Both the position numbers and the translations under genes were made by a program. From Achromobacter mucicolens (lineage in GTDB: Bacteria; Pseudomonadota; Gammaproteobacteria; Burkholderiales; Burkholderiaceae_B): a DNA stretch of 55,811 nucleotides. Location of the stretch: positions 1 through 55,811 of the forward strand of contig NZ_CADIJP010000028.1 in assembly GCF_902859725.1 (NCBI RefSeq). The letters are read 5' to 3'. The notes beneath the pieces are model-generated. The model saw only the letters and a list, made by a program, of their open reading frames with translations. It searched no databases and was not told the DNA's origin. This document shows positions 35,978 to 44,475 of the stretch, piece after piece; position 1 is the stretch's first letter, and each line of letters starts with the position of its first letter.

Positions 35978-36925
35978 ATGAGCGGCCCCACCCATTTCCC
36001 CACCGCACACTGGAACCTGGACGGCATCGTGTCCGGCCTGCGCGAGGCCCGCGTCGCCTGGCGCGGCCCGCGCGGCCGCCTGCGCGACGACGCCGGCCTG
36101 CGCGAATTCCCTTCTCAAGAGAGCCTGCGCCAGATCATCAAGGACCTGTGCGGCGCCTTGTTCCCGATGCGCCTGGGGCCCATCGACCTGCGCGAGGAAG
36201 TCGAGGACTTCTACGTCGGCCACACCATCGGCGCCGCGCTCGATGCGCTGCTGCATCAGGTCTGTCTGGAACTGCAGTACGAAGGCCGGCATGACCCGGC
36301 CCTGCACGCCGACACGCAACAGCGCGCCACGGAGATCGTGCGCCAGTTCGGCGCCCAGCTGCCGGCCGTGCGCGCCGCGCTCGACCTGGATGTGATGGCC
36401 GCCTATCAGGGCGACCCGGCCGCGCACAACGTGGACGAAGTGCTGCTGTGCTATCCGGGCGTGGCGGCAATGATCCATCACCGTCTTGCCAATGTCCTGT
36501 ATCGCCTGGGCGTGCCGATGCTGGCGCGCATCGTGGCCGAGATCGCTCACGCCGACACCGGCATCGACATCCATCCGGGTGCGACCATCGGCCGCAGCTT
36601 TTTCATCGACCACGGCACGGGCGTCGTGATCGGCGAAACCGCCATCATCGGCGACCGCGTGCGGCTCTATCAGATGGTCACGCTGGGCGCCAAGCGCTTC
36701 CCGCCCGGCGAAAACGGCGAACTCAAGAAGGGCCTGGCGCGCCACCCGCTGATCGAGGACGACGTCGTGATCTACGCGGGCGCCACGATCCTGGGCCGCG
36801 TGACGATCGGCAAGGGGTCGACCATTGGCGGCAATGTCTGGCTCACGCGCAGCGTGCCGCCGGGCAGCAACGTGACGCAGGCCAGCCTGGTCAGCGACAT
36901 GCCCGATTGCGGGCTGGGCGGCTGA
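35978..36925 (+). CDS. Serine O-acetyltransferase (EpsC/CysE family)
   Basis: A 315-residue enzyme of the longer EpsC-type group. An alpha-helical N-terminal part (about 1-190; LHQVCLELQYEG, CYPGVAAMIHHRLANVLY) leads into hexapeptide repeats (IHPGATIGRSFFIDHGTGVV, IGETAIIGDRVRLYQMVTLG, IGKGSTIGGNVW). His/Asp residues of the active site are in HADTGIDIHPGA and DHGTG. It makes O-acetylserine for cysteine synthesis. ATG 35978 is chosen since the longer open frame overlaps galE. The 182 bases upstream hold no gene; TTGACG near 35848 is a possible -35. Confidence 0.9.
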   Translation: MSGPTHFPTAHWNLDGIVSGLREARVAWRGPRGRLRDDAGLREFPSQESLRQIIKDLCGALFPMRLGPIDLREEVEDFYVGHTIGAALDALLHQVCLELQYEGRHDPALHADTQQRATEIVRQFGAQLPAVRAALDLDVMAAYQGDPAAHNVDEVLLCYPGVAAMIHHRLANVLYRLGVPMLARIVAEIAHADTGIDIHPGATIGRSFFIDHGTGVVIGETAIIGDRVRLYQMVTLGAKRFPPGENGELKKGLARHPLIEDDVVIYAGATILGRVTIGKGSTIGGNVWLTRSVPPGSNVTQASLVSDMPDCGLGG

Positions 36926-37001
36926 GGGCCACGGCCCGCGCGGCGCGAACTGCGGCGGGCGGGCGCGGCAATCGCGGGTGTGGCAATTCAAGGAGCGAGG
37001 T

Positions 37002-37820
37002 TTGGATACAGCAGTTCCGGAGCTGGCCGCGCTGCGCGGCTTCATCGACCGCCATCCGCGGCTCTTCGTCCTGACCGGGGCCGGTGTCAGCACCGACTCG
37101 GGCATCCCTGACTATCGCGACACCGAAGGCGAATGGAAGCGCCAGCCGCCCATGACGCTGCAGATGTTCATGGGCGGCGAACTGGCCCGTGCGCGCTATT
37201 GGGCGCGCAGCATGGTGGGCTGGCGCCGCTTCGGGCACGTGCGGCCCAACGCGTCGCATCTGGCGCTGGCGCGCCTGCAGGCGCGCGGCAACGTCGACAT
37301 CCTGGTGACCCAGAACGTGGACGGCCTGCACGAGGCCGCGGGCAGCCGCGATGTCGTGGACCTGCACGGACGGCTTGACGCCGTGCGCTGCATGAACTGC
37401 GACTGGCGGGGCGGCCGCCACGACTGGCAGGAAAAGCTGCACGCGCTGAATCCGGACTGGATGCAACTGGAGGCCAGCGATGCGCCCGACGGCGACGCCG
37501 ACCTGGACGGCCACGACTTCTCGCGGTTCGAGGTGCCGCCCTGTCCGCGCTGCGGCGGCATCGTCAAGCCCGACGTGGTGTTCTTCGGCGAGACGGTCCC
37601 GCGCGAACGTGTGGAGCGCGCCAATGCGGGCCTTGAAAGCGCCGACGCGGTGTTGGTGGTGGGCTCGTCCCTGATGGTGTATTCGGGCTACCGCTTCGTC
37701 ACCGCCGCGTCGCGTGGCGGCTTGCCCATCGCCGCCATCAATCTGGGACGCACCCGCGCCGACAGCCTGCTGACCCTGAAAGTGGAACTGCCCTGCGCGG
37801 TGGCGCTGGAAGCGCTTTAA
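37002..37820 (+). CDS. Sir2-family NAD-dependent protein deacylase
   Basis: A 272-residue sirtuin. The NAD-binding motif GAGVSTDSGIPDYRD is at about residues 26-40, TQNVDGLHEAAG and the catalytic His in DLHGRLDAV follow. Two Cys pairs, CMNC and CPRC, form the zinc site (about 130 and 180). I place the start at TTG 37002 because AAGGAG lies 6 bases before it. Substrates are unknown. A terminator lies about 100 bases downstream. Confidence 0.9.
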   Translation: MDTAVPELAALRGFIDRHPRLFVLTGAGVSTDSGIPDYRDTEGEWKRQPPMTLQMFMGGELARARYWARSMVGWRRFGHVRPNASHLALARLQARGNVDILVTQNVDGLHEAAGSRDVVDLHGRLDAVRCMNCDWRGGRHDWQEKLHALNPDWMQLEASDAPDGDADLDGHDFSRFEVPPCPRCGGIVKPDVVFFGETVPRERVERANAGLESADAVLVVGSSLMVYSGYRFVTAASRGGLPIAAINLGRTRADSLLTLKVELPCAVALEAL

Positions 37821-37921
37821 GAAGAAGCGGGTCGGCAGGTTTTTGAGCGGTCTAAGCAAGTGCTTGCCCGGCAACGCTTTTTTCGGCCGGTTACAGACCT
37901 TTCCATAGGGTTGTCCACAGG

Positions 37922-37959
37922 AACTGGGGATAACTCCTAGGGATAACCCCAGTTTTTTT
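37922..37959 (+). terminator. Rho-independent terminator after the sirtuin gene
   Basis: The perfect 8-bp stem AACTGGGG (37922-37929) / CCCCAGTT (37947-37954) is followed by a T-run ending at 37959. It separates the sirtuin gene from the convergent phosphatase gene. Confidence 0.85.
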
Positions 37960-37980
37960 GGGGTGGTTTCAAGCGCGCTG

Positions 37981-38835
37981 TCAAGTCTCGATGGATTCCA
38001 ATGCGTCCCCCAGCAGCGCCTTGCGCGCCGCATGCCAGCTTCCGGCGTCCGGGGCGTACAGCAATCCGCCTGTGCGGTGGGTGGGCTTGTAGGGCGAACC
38101 GTCGAAATGCGCCGCATAGCCGCCCGCTTCCCGATGCAGCAGCCAGCCGGCGGCGTGATCCCACGCGGTCAGCTGGTTGTACAGCGCCACATGGCAATGG
38201 CCCGCGGCAAGCATGCGGTATTCGTGCGCGGCGCAGCGCAGTGAGGCCGTGCTGCCCAGCTGCGAGAGGTTGCCATTGACGGTGGTGCGCAGCGGCTCGG
38301 GCAGGGCGCCGGTGGAGATCATGCCATCCATGTCATGCGGGGGCGCGGGGCTGGCAACCGCCAGCGGCGCGCGTTTGCCGTTTTCGAATTCCAGCCAGGC
38401 GCCTTCGCCGCGCACCGCCAGCGCGCTGTCGCGGCTGACCGGGTCGTAGATCACGCCTGCGATCACGTCGCCGCGATGGCAGGCCGCGATCATCATGCCG
38501 AACAGTGGCAGGCCCGCGACGTAGTTGCGCGTGCCGTCGATGGGGTCGATGAGGAATGCGAGGTCGGCGTCGACCAGCATGTTCAAGAGGGCGGGATTGC
38601 GCGCCGAGGCTTCTTCGCCGATCAGCACGGCGCCGGGATGCAGCTTGGCCAGGCGCGTGGCGATCAGGCGTTCGGCTGCCTCGTCGGCGTCGGTGACCAG
38701 ATCGCGCGGGGAGGTCTTGCCGCGCACGGCGCCTTCGGGCAGATTGCGAAACCGCGGCATGACTTCCGCCTGCGCGGTTTCCGCCAGGATGGCTGCCAGC
38801 CTGCGGGTGTCCTCAAGGGTGAAGGTTCTGCTCAT
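37981..38835 (-). CDS. Inositol monophosphatase-family phosphatase
   Basis: A 284-residue Mg-dependent phosphatase. Metal ligands are in IGEEAS (Glu74-75) and DPIDGTRNYV (Asp97, Asp100), with the second aspartate motif AWDHAAGWLL near 223. Family members act on inositol phosphates, 3'-phosphoadenosine phosphates or sugar phosphates; the substrate cannot be told here. It stands alone, 121 bases downstream of gabD on the same strand. Confidence 0.92.
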   Translation of the reverse strand: MSRTFTLEDTRRLAAILAETAQAEVMPRFRNLPEGAVRGKTSPRDLVTDADEAAERLIATRLAKLHPGAVLIGEEASARNPALLNMLVDADLAFLIDPIDGTRNYVAGLPLFGMMIAACHRGDVIAGVIYDPVSRDSALAVRGEGAWLEFENGKRAPLAVASPAPPHDMDGMISTGALPEPLRTTVNGNLSQLGSTASLRCAAHEYRMLAAGHCHVALYNQLTAWDHAAGWLLHREAGGYAAHFDGSPYKPTHRTGGLLYAPDAGSWHAARKALLGDALESIET

Positions 38836-38922
38836 ACGGACTCTTCCAGGGAACGCGCAAATCTAACACGCCTGGATGGTATCGGAATGAACACGGCGCG
38901 CACATCGGCCACGCAGTCGACT

Positions 38923-38951
38923 GGCGCGCGCGGCGGGCCGCCGCGCGCGCC
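38923..38951. terminator. 13-bp perfect hairpin just after gabD (no T-run)
   Basis: GGCGCGCGCGGCG (38923-38935) and CGCCGCGCGCGCC (38939-38951) enclose a 3-base loop. It begins 5 bases after the gabD stop. No T-run follows on the minus strand, so it may stabilise the mRNA end or weakly terminate. Confidence 0.5.
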
Positions 38952-38956
38952 GGTTT

Positions 38957-40426
38957 TCATGCGCCGAGGTCGACGCAGAGGTACTTGATCTCCAGGTACT
39001 CTTCGATACCGTACTTGGAGCCCTCACGGCCCAGGCCCGACTGCTTGACGCCGCCGAACGGGCCGACCTCGTTGGAGATGAGGCCGGTGTTGATGCCGAC
39101 GATGCCGTACTCCAGCGCTTCGGACACGCGCCAGATGCGGGCGTAGTCGCGCGTGAAGAAGTAGGCGGCCAGGCCGAAGATGGTGTCGTTGGCCATGCCG
39201 ATGACTTCATCCTCGGACTCGAAGCGGAACAGCGGCGCGACCGGACCGAAGGTTTCCTCGCTGGCAAAGCGCATCGATTGCGTCACGTCGCGCACCACGG
39301 TGGGTTCGAAGAACGTGCCGCCCTTCGCGTGCGGCTTGCCGCCCGCGATGACCTTGGCGCCTTGCGCGGTGGCGTCGGCGATGTGCTCCTGCACCTTCTC
39401 GACCGCGTTGCGGTCGATCAGCGGCCCCTGCGTCACGCCGTCTTCAAAGCCGTCGCCCACCTTCATGGCGTTGACCTTGTCGACCAGGCGCTTGGCGATT
39501 TCCTCGTACACGCCGGCCTGCACGTAGATGCGGTTGGCGCACACGCAGGTCTGGCCGGCATTGCGGTACTTCGAGGCCAGAATGCCGTCGACCGCGCGGT
39601 CCAGGTCGGCGTCGTCGAACACGATGAAGGGCGCGTTTCCGCCCAGTTCGAGCGACAGCTTCTTGATTGTGGGCGCGCATTGCTCCATCAGCGTGCGGCC
39701 CACTTCCGTCGAGCCGGTGAAGCTCAGCTTGCGCACCACGTCGCTTTCGCACAGGGCCGCGCCGATGTCGCGCGAGCTGCCGGTGATGACGTGAAAGACG
39801 CCGGCCGGCACGCCGGCCTCTTCGGCCAGCACGGCCAGCGCCAGCGCGGTCAGCGGCGTCTGCTGGGCGGGCTTGACGATCATGGTGCAGCCGGCGGCCA
39901 GGGCCGGACCGGCCTTGCGGGTGATCATCGCAGCCGGGAAATTCCAGGGCGTGATCGCGGCGGTGACGCCGATGGGCTGCTTGAGCGCCATCAGGCGTTG
40001 GCCGGCCTTGGGGCTTTGCAGGATGTCGCCGTCGACGCGCTTGGCTTCCTCGGCAAACCACTCCAGGAACGAGGCCGCATAGGCGATTTCGCCGGCAGCC
40101 TCGGTGACGGGCTTGCCCTGTTCGGACGTCATGATGGCAGCCAGGTCTTTCTGGTTCTGCATCATCAGTTGCGCCCACTTCAGCAGGATCGCGGCGCGTT
40201 CCTTGCCGGTCTTGGCGGCCCAGGCGGGCAGAGCGGCCTCGGCGCTGGCGATGGCCTGTTCGGTCTCCTTGCGGCCCAGCTTGGGCACCGACACGATGGT
40301 CTTGCCGGTGGACGGATTGTCGACGGGGATCGATGCGCCTTCGCCGGCGCCAACCCACTTGCCGTTGATGTAGCAGGCGTCGCGCAACAGGTCGGGACGG
40401 GCGAGGGGATGGGACAGTGCTGTCAT
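38957..40426 (-). CDS. gabD: Succinate-semialdehyde dehydrogenase
   Basis: A 489-residue aldehyde dehydrogenase, near-identical in plan to E. coli GabD (482). The catalytic Cys is in NAGQTCVCANRIYVQ and the general-base Glu in LSLELGGNAPFIVFD. TPWNFPAAMITRK and SRDIGAALCESDVVRKLSFTG-type segments support NAD(P) binding. AAGGAGACTCCCAA precedes the ATG. It oxidises succinate semialdehyde from GabT to succinate; the gabT gene lies 142 bases upstream on the same strand. Confidence 0.95.
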   Translation of the reverse strand: MTALSHPLARPDLLRDACYINGKWVGAGEGASIPVDNPSTGKTIVSVPKLGRKETEQAIASAEAALPAWAAKTGKERAAILLKWAQLMMQNQKDLAAIMTSEQGKPVTEAAGEIAYAASFLEWFAEEAKRVDGDILQSPKAGQRLMALKQPIGVTAAITPWNFPAAMITRKAGPALAAGCTMIVKPAQQTPLTALALAVLAEEAGVPAGVFHVITGSSRDIGAALCESDVVRKLSFTGSTEVGRTLMEQCAPTIKKLSLELGGNAPFIVFDDADLDRAVDGILASKYRNAGQTCVCANRIYVQAGVYEEIAKRLVDKVNAMKVGDGFEDGVTQGPLIDRNAVEKVQEHIADATAQGAKVIAGGKPHAKGGTFFEPTVVRDVTQSMRFASEETFGPVAPLFRFESEDEVIGMANDTIFGLAAYFFTRDYARIWRVSEALEYGIVGINTGLISNEVGPFGGVKQSGLGREGSKYGIEEYLEIKYLCVDLGA

Positions 40427-40568
40427 TTGGGAGTCTCCTTGATGGGTGCGGCGGGCCAAGCGACGACGGGCGCGGCAGGGTTCAGGCTTGAGATCCAAGC
40501 CGGGAACCTGCTACGCCCGCAATCGTTATGCCCGCCGGCCGAATAACCGGTTAGTCAGGGCTCGCGCC

Positions 40569-41831
40569 TCAAGCGGCAAGCGCCTCGGACAGGATGTCCA
40601 GCGCGCGTGCGAACTGGGCGTCGGGAATGGTCAAGGGATACAGGAAGCGCAGGACGTTTCCGTATACACCGCAGCTTAGCAAAATCAGGCCGGCGTCGAG
40701 GGCGCGCTTCTGCACGCGCTTGACCGCTTCGGCGTCGGGCTTGCCCGCCGCGTCGTTCAGTTCCAGCGCGACCATCGAACCCAGGCCGCGCACGTCGGCG
40801 ATGCCGGGCACCTTGCCGCGCAGGCCTTCCAGGTGGGCGCGCAGCTTGTCGCCCAATTGGGTGGCGCGTTCGCACAGCTTTTCCTCGGCGATGACGTCCA
40901 GCACGGCGTGCGCCGCGGCCACGGCCAGCGGATTGCCGGCGTACGTGCCGCCCAGGCCGCCAGCGGCGGGGCCGTCCATGATCTCGGCGCGGCCGACGAT
41001 GCCGGAAATGGGGAAGCCGCCGCCCAGGCTCTTGGCCATCGTGATGATGTCGGCCTGCACGGTGTGGTGTTCCATCGCGAACAGCTTGCCGGTGCGGCCA
41101 AAGCCCGTCTGGACTTCGTCGGCGATGAGCAGGATGCCGTGTTCGTCGCAGACCTTGCGCAGCGCCGTCATCAGTTCGGGCGGCGTGATGTTAAAGCCGC
41201 CTTCGCCCTGCACGGGCTCGATGATGATGGCCGCAACGCGCTTCGGATCGATGTCGACCTTGAACAGCAGGTCCAGCGCCTTGAGCGAATCGGCCACGCT
41301 GATCGATTGCGTGGCGTTGGGGAACGGCACGTGATAGATGTCGCCGGGCATGGGGCCGAACGACAGCTTGTAGGGGGCGACCTTGCCGGTCAGCGCCATG
41401 CCCAGCATCGTGCGGCCATGGAACGAACCGGAGAAGGCGATGACGCCCGAGCGGCCGGTGGCCGAGCGCGCGATCTTAACGGCGTTCTCGACGGCTTCGA
41501 CGCCGGTCGTGAAGAAGGCGGTCTTCTTCAGGCCATCGATGGGGGCCACGCGGTTGATGCGTTCGGCGAGCGAGATGTAGCCTTCGTACGGAACGATCTG
41601 ATAGGCCGTGTGCGTGAAGTTGTCCAGCTGCGCGGTGACCGCGGCCTTGACCTTCGGGTGCAGGTGGCCCGTGTTCAGCACGGCGATGCCGCCTGCGAAG
41701 TCGATGTATTCCTTGCCTTCGGCATCCCACAGCGTGGCGTTTTCCGCGCGCACGGCATAGAAGTCGCACATGACGCCGACGCCGCGCGGCGTGGCCAGGG
41801 AACGGCGGGTATTCAGATCCTGATTCTTCAT
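40569..41831 (-). CDS. gabT: 4-aminobutyrate aminotransferase
   Basis: A 420-residue class III PLP aminotransferase that moves the amino group of GABA to 2-oxoglutarate. The PLP lysine is in IITMAKSLGGGFP. LLIADEVQTGFGRTG holds the cofactor aspartate. FSGSFHGRTMLGMALTGK and IIIEPVQGEGGF are family segments. It is divergent from a MocR regulator with operator-like repeats between them, and is followed by gabD. Confidence 0.95.
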   Translation of the reverse strand: MKNQDLNTRRSLATPRGVGVMCDFYAVRAENATLWDAEGKEYIDFAGGIAVLNTGHLHPKVKAAVTAQLDNFTHTAYQIVPYEGYISLAERINRVAPIDGLKKTAFFTTGVEAVENAVKIARSATGRSGVIAFSGSFHGRTMLGMALTGKVAPYKLSFGPMPGDIYHVPFPNATQSISVADSLKALDLLFKVDIDPKRVAAIIIEPVQGEGGFNITPPELMTALRKVCDEHGILLIADEVQTGFGRTGKLFAMEHHTVQADIITMAKSLGGGFPISGIVGRAEIMDGPAAGGLGGTYAGNPLAVAAAHAVLDVIAEEKLCERATQLGDKLRAHLEGLRGKVPGIADVRGLGSMVALELNDAAGKPDAEAVKRVQKRALDAGLILLSCGVYGNVLRFLYPLTIPDAQFARALDILSEALAA

Positions 41832-41887
41832 CTCGGTCTCGATGAGAGTGATGGGCGGTAAAGCAGCTATTTAATGCTACGATGGCC

Positions 41888-41926
41888 CCACTTGTGGGAA
41901 CCACTTTGATAAATCAGGTAGAACCA
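41888..41926. promoter_or_regulatory. Operator-like direct repeats between gabT and the MocR regulator
   Basis: CCACTT occurs at 41888-41893 and 41901-41906, 13 bases apart. GAACCA occurs at 41898-41903 and 41921-41926, 23 bases apart. The first CCACTT also forms CCCAC-TT-GTGGG. MocR/GabR proteins bind direct repeats as dimers, so this is the likely site controlling both divergent genes. Confidence 0.5.
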
Positions 41927-41927
41927 A

Positions 41928-43439
41928 TTGCGGTCCATCGTTGGTGACTTGCTGCTGCTGCGCCTGGCCGACGGCGCCAGCGAGCCCATGAACAAGCGGC
42001 TCTACCGCGGCATCCGTGAAGCCATCCTGGATGGATCCATTGCCGCGGACTCGCGCCTGCCCGCCACGCGGGACCTGGCGGCCGAGCTGGGTATTGCCCG
42101 CAACACGGTCGTGCACGTCTACAGCCAGCTGCTTGCCGAGGGCTATACCCGCAGCCGGCAGGGCAATGGCACTTTCGTCAATGCGTCGGTGCCGGACTCC
42201 TATCTGGCCAGCGGCCGCCGCGCGCGCCAGGCGCACGAGGCGGCTTCGCGTCCCTCGCTGTCGCCGCGCGGCGCGGCCATCGTCGATGGCGTGTCGGCCT
42301 CGCCCTACCAATGGGGGGCGTTCATGCCGGGGGTGCCAGACCTGACCGAGTTTCCGCACAAGAAGTTTGGCCGCATCTTCAGCGCGTTGTGGCGCAACCC
42401 TGCGCCGGACCTGCTGACCTATGCCTACGGCGGCGGGCTGCCGGCGCTGCGCGAGGCGCTGGCGCAGCATCTGGCGCTGACCCGGTCGATCGATTGCGAT
42501 CCCCAACAGATCATCATCACCGAAGGCTCGCACCAGGCCATCGACCTGGCCACGCGCATCCTGGGCGAAGCGGGAGAAACGGCGTGGGTCGAGGACCCCG
42601 GCTACTGGGGCGCGCGCACCATCCTGCAGGCCAACGGACTGCGCACGGTGCACTTGCCCGTGGACGAAGAAGGCATGCGGCTGCCAGACACCGTGGGCAC
42701 GCCGCCGCGGTTCATCTTCGTCACGCCTTCGCACCAGTATCCGTTGGGGCCGGTCATGTCGCTGGCCCGCCGGCGGCAACTGCTGGCGGTGGCGCGGCAA
42801 TGCGGCAGCTGGATCATCGAAGACGACTACGACAGCGAATTCCGCTTCTCGGGCAGGCCGATCGCGTCGCTGCTGGGCCTGGAGTCCGACGCGCCCGTGA
42901 TCTACATGGGCACGTTCAGCAAGACGCTGTACCCCGGCCTGCGCGTGGGCTATCTGGTGCTGCCCAAGCCGCTGACCGCGGCATTCCAGGCCGCGCACGC
43001 AGAGCTTTATCGCGAGGGTCACCTGATGACGCACGCGGCGCTGTCGACGTTCATTTCCGAAGGCCATTACGCGGCGCACATCCGCCGCATGCGCATGCTG
43101 TACGGCCGCCGCCGCGCCATGCTCGTCAACCTGATCGAGCGGCGGCTGGGACCGGACTGGCTGCATCGCGACGCCAGCATGGCCGGCCTGCATCTGGTGC
43201 TGACCTTGCCGCCCGACATGGACGACCTGCGTGTGGTCGAGGTGGCCCGCAGCAAGGGGGTGCTGACGCGGGCGCTCTCGCGCTACTACGTCAACGACGA
43301 AGGACGCCGGCCGGGGCTGCTGCTGGGGTACGCCTGCGTGCCGGAGCACGACATCGCGCGCAAGTTCGAGGTGCTGCTGGAGAGTTTGGCCGAGGTGGCA
43401 CGGCCCATGGCGCGGCCTGCCGCCAAGGCGGGTGCCTGA
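41928..43439 (+). CDS. gabR: MocR/GabR-family transcriptional regulator
   Basis: A 503-residue chimera: a GntR-type winged helix (about 20-85; LYRGIREAILDGSI, RLPATRDLAAELGIARNTVV) joined to an aminotransferase-like domain. The PLP lysine is in GTFSKTLYPGLRVGY (about 333). FIFVTPSHQYPLGPVMS and WIIEDDYDSEFRF are family segments. The likely start is TTG 41928 with AGGTAG 8 bases before; the first ATG (41988) would cut into the DNA-binding domain. Divergent from gabT, so it is expected to activate gabTD in response to GABA and PLP. Confidence 0.9.
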   Translation: MRSIVGDLLLLRLADGASEPMNKRLYRGIREAILDGSIAADSRLPATRDLAAELGIARNTVVHVYSQLLAEGYTRSRQGNGTFVNASVPDSYLASGRRARQAHEAASRPSLSPRGAAIVDGVSASPYQWGAFMPGVPDLTEFPHKKFGRIFSALWRNPAPDLLTYAYGGGLPALREALAQHLALTRSIDCDPQQIIITEGSHQAIDLATRILGEAGETAWVEDPGYWGARTILQANGLRTVHLPVDEEGMRLPDTVGTPPRFIFVTPSHQYPLGPVMSLARRRQLLAVARQCGSWIIEDDYDSEFRFSGRPIASLLGLESDAPVIYMGTFSKTLYPGLRVGYLVLPKPLTAAFQAAHAELYREGHLMTHAALSTFISEGHYAAHIRRMRMLYGRRRAMLVNLIERRLGPDWLHRDASMAGLHLVLTLPPDMDDLRVVEVARSKGVLTRALSRYYVNDEGRRPGLLLGYACVPEHDIARKFEVLLESLAEVARPMARPAAKAGA

Positions 43440-43446
43440 TACCCGT

Positions 43447-44361
43447 TCACAGCCCCGGCAGCGTCAGCGCCGAGGCAAAGGCGGCGGCATTGCGCATGCC
43501 CTGGTCTTCGAAGTTGGTGTTGAACACCGCGTGGGCCTGTCCCGATTGGGAGGCCAGCCGGGTGAAGCGGGCGACCAGTTCGGCCAGTTCCGCTTCCGAG
43601 TACTCGTACTGGAACCTTCCCGACGACGCGGCGCCCGAAGCGTTCCAGGTGGCCGCATTGCGCCCGTGCAGGCGCAGCAGCGTCAGGTCCGGATGGGTGC
43701 TTTCCCAGACCGCGGGCACGGTGTTCTCAAAGCCTTGCGGCGCGTCCACGACGGTGTGCACCACGCCCAGATCGCGCTCGAAGGCCAGCGTGCCTGCCGT
43801 CGCATCGGCGGTCTCGAACCAGCTGCGGTGGCGGAACTCCACGGACACCAGGTGTTCCTCCATGCGCCGCGCGCAGTCCGCCACGCGCGCCATGCCCCGG
43901 GCGTCCCGCCGTATCCAGGGCGGAAACTGGAAATGCACCGCACCCAGCTTGCCCGGCATCCGCAAGGGCTCGATGGCAAGCTGGTAGCGCCGCCAGAGTT
44001 CGTCGCGCAGGTCGGCGGGCATTCGGTCGTGGTAGATGACCGGATCCGGCCAATCGGCCAATTCGCGCTGGATGTCGCCGGGCAGGGCGGAGAGCGGCGT
44101 CTGGTGGCCGGTGAACAGCCGGAAGGCTTTGATGTTGAAGACGAAATCGTCCGGCGTACGCGTGGCCCACCGGTGCGCGTTGTCGGGGGTGGGCATTGCG
44201 TAGAAGCTGGAGTCGACCTCGGCCAGCGAAAAGCGCGACGCATAAAAGCGCAGCCGGGATTCGGCGCTGCGGGCGTCGGGCGGATAAAAGCGGCCACAGG
44301 CAAGCAGGGTGGGGTCGGTCCAGGAGGCGGTGCCGGTCAGGATGCGGGGGAAATCGGGCAT
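43447..44361 (-). CDS. DUF72 (YecE-like) protein
   Basis: A 304-residue TIM-barrel-like protein of the DUF72 family: ILTGTASWTDPTLL at the start, FYASRFSLAEVDSSFYAMP, FVFNIKAFRLFTGH, VSVEFRHRSWF and AVFNTNFEDQG. The biochemical function of the family is not established. It ends 8 bases from the convergent MocR gene. It is divergent from the helicase gene, with a LexA-type box between them, so it may belong to the DNA-damage response here. Confidence 0.9.
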   Translation of the reverse strand: MPDFPRILTGTASWTDPTLLACGRFYPPDARSAESRLRFYASRFSLAEVDSSFYAMPTPDNAHRWATRTPDDFVFNIKAFRLFTGHQTPLSALPGDIQRELADWPDPVIYHDRMPADLRDELWRRYQLAIEPLRMPGKLGAVHFQFPPWIRRDARGMARVADCARRMEEHLVSVEFRHRSWFETADATAGTLAFERDLGVVHTVVDAPQGFENTVPAVWESTHPDLTLLRLHGRNAATWNASGAASSGRFQYEYSEAELAELVARFTRLASQSGQAHAVFNTNFEDQGMRNAAAFASALTLPGL

Positions 44362-44396
44362 GGCGCCGGGGCGGTTCAGACGGATTCGAAAAAATT

Positions 44397-44412
44397 CTGT
44401 ATAAATATACAG
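44397..44412. promoter_or_regulatory. LexA-type (SOS) box
   Basis: CTGTATAAATATACAG fits CTGT-N8-ACAG and differs little from the ideal gammaproteobacterial box. It lies 35 bases upstream of the DUF72 start and 63 bases upstream of the helicase start. TATAAA-like -10 candidates overlap it on both strands, so a bound repressor would block both promoters. Confidence 0.75.
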
Positions 44413-44475
44413 TGTTCATCCGGAGCCAGCCTTGGCTCCTTCCTTTTTGCGGCCGCAGCGCGGCGGCTCCGCTAC

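Noticed and set aside
37909-37922. TTGTCCACA near the sirtuin terminator, similar to a DnaA box.
   Set aside because: A single imperfect box with no A/T-rich unwinding region and no dnaA, dnaN or gidA nearby; not an origin.
43432-44475. Long open frame on the plus strand joined to the helicase.
   Set aside because: It lies antisense to the well-supported DUF72 gene; helicase homology begins only after the ATG at 44476.
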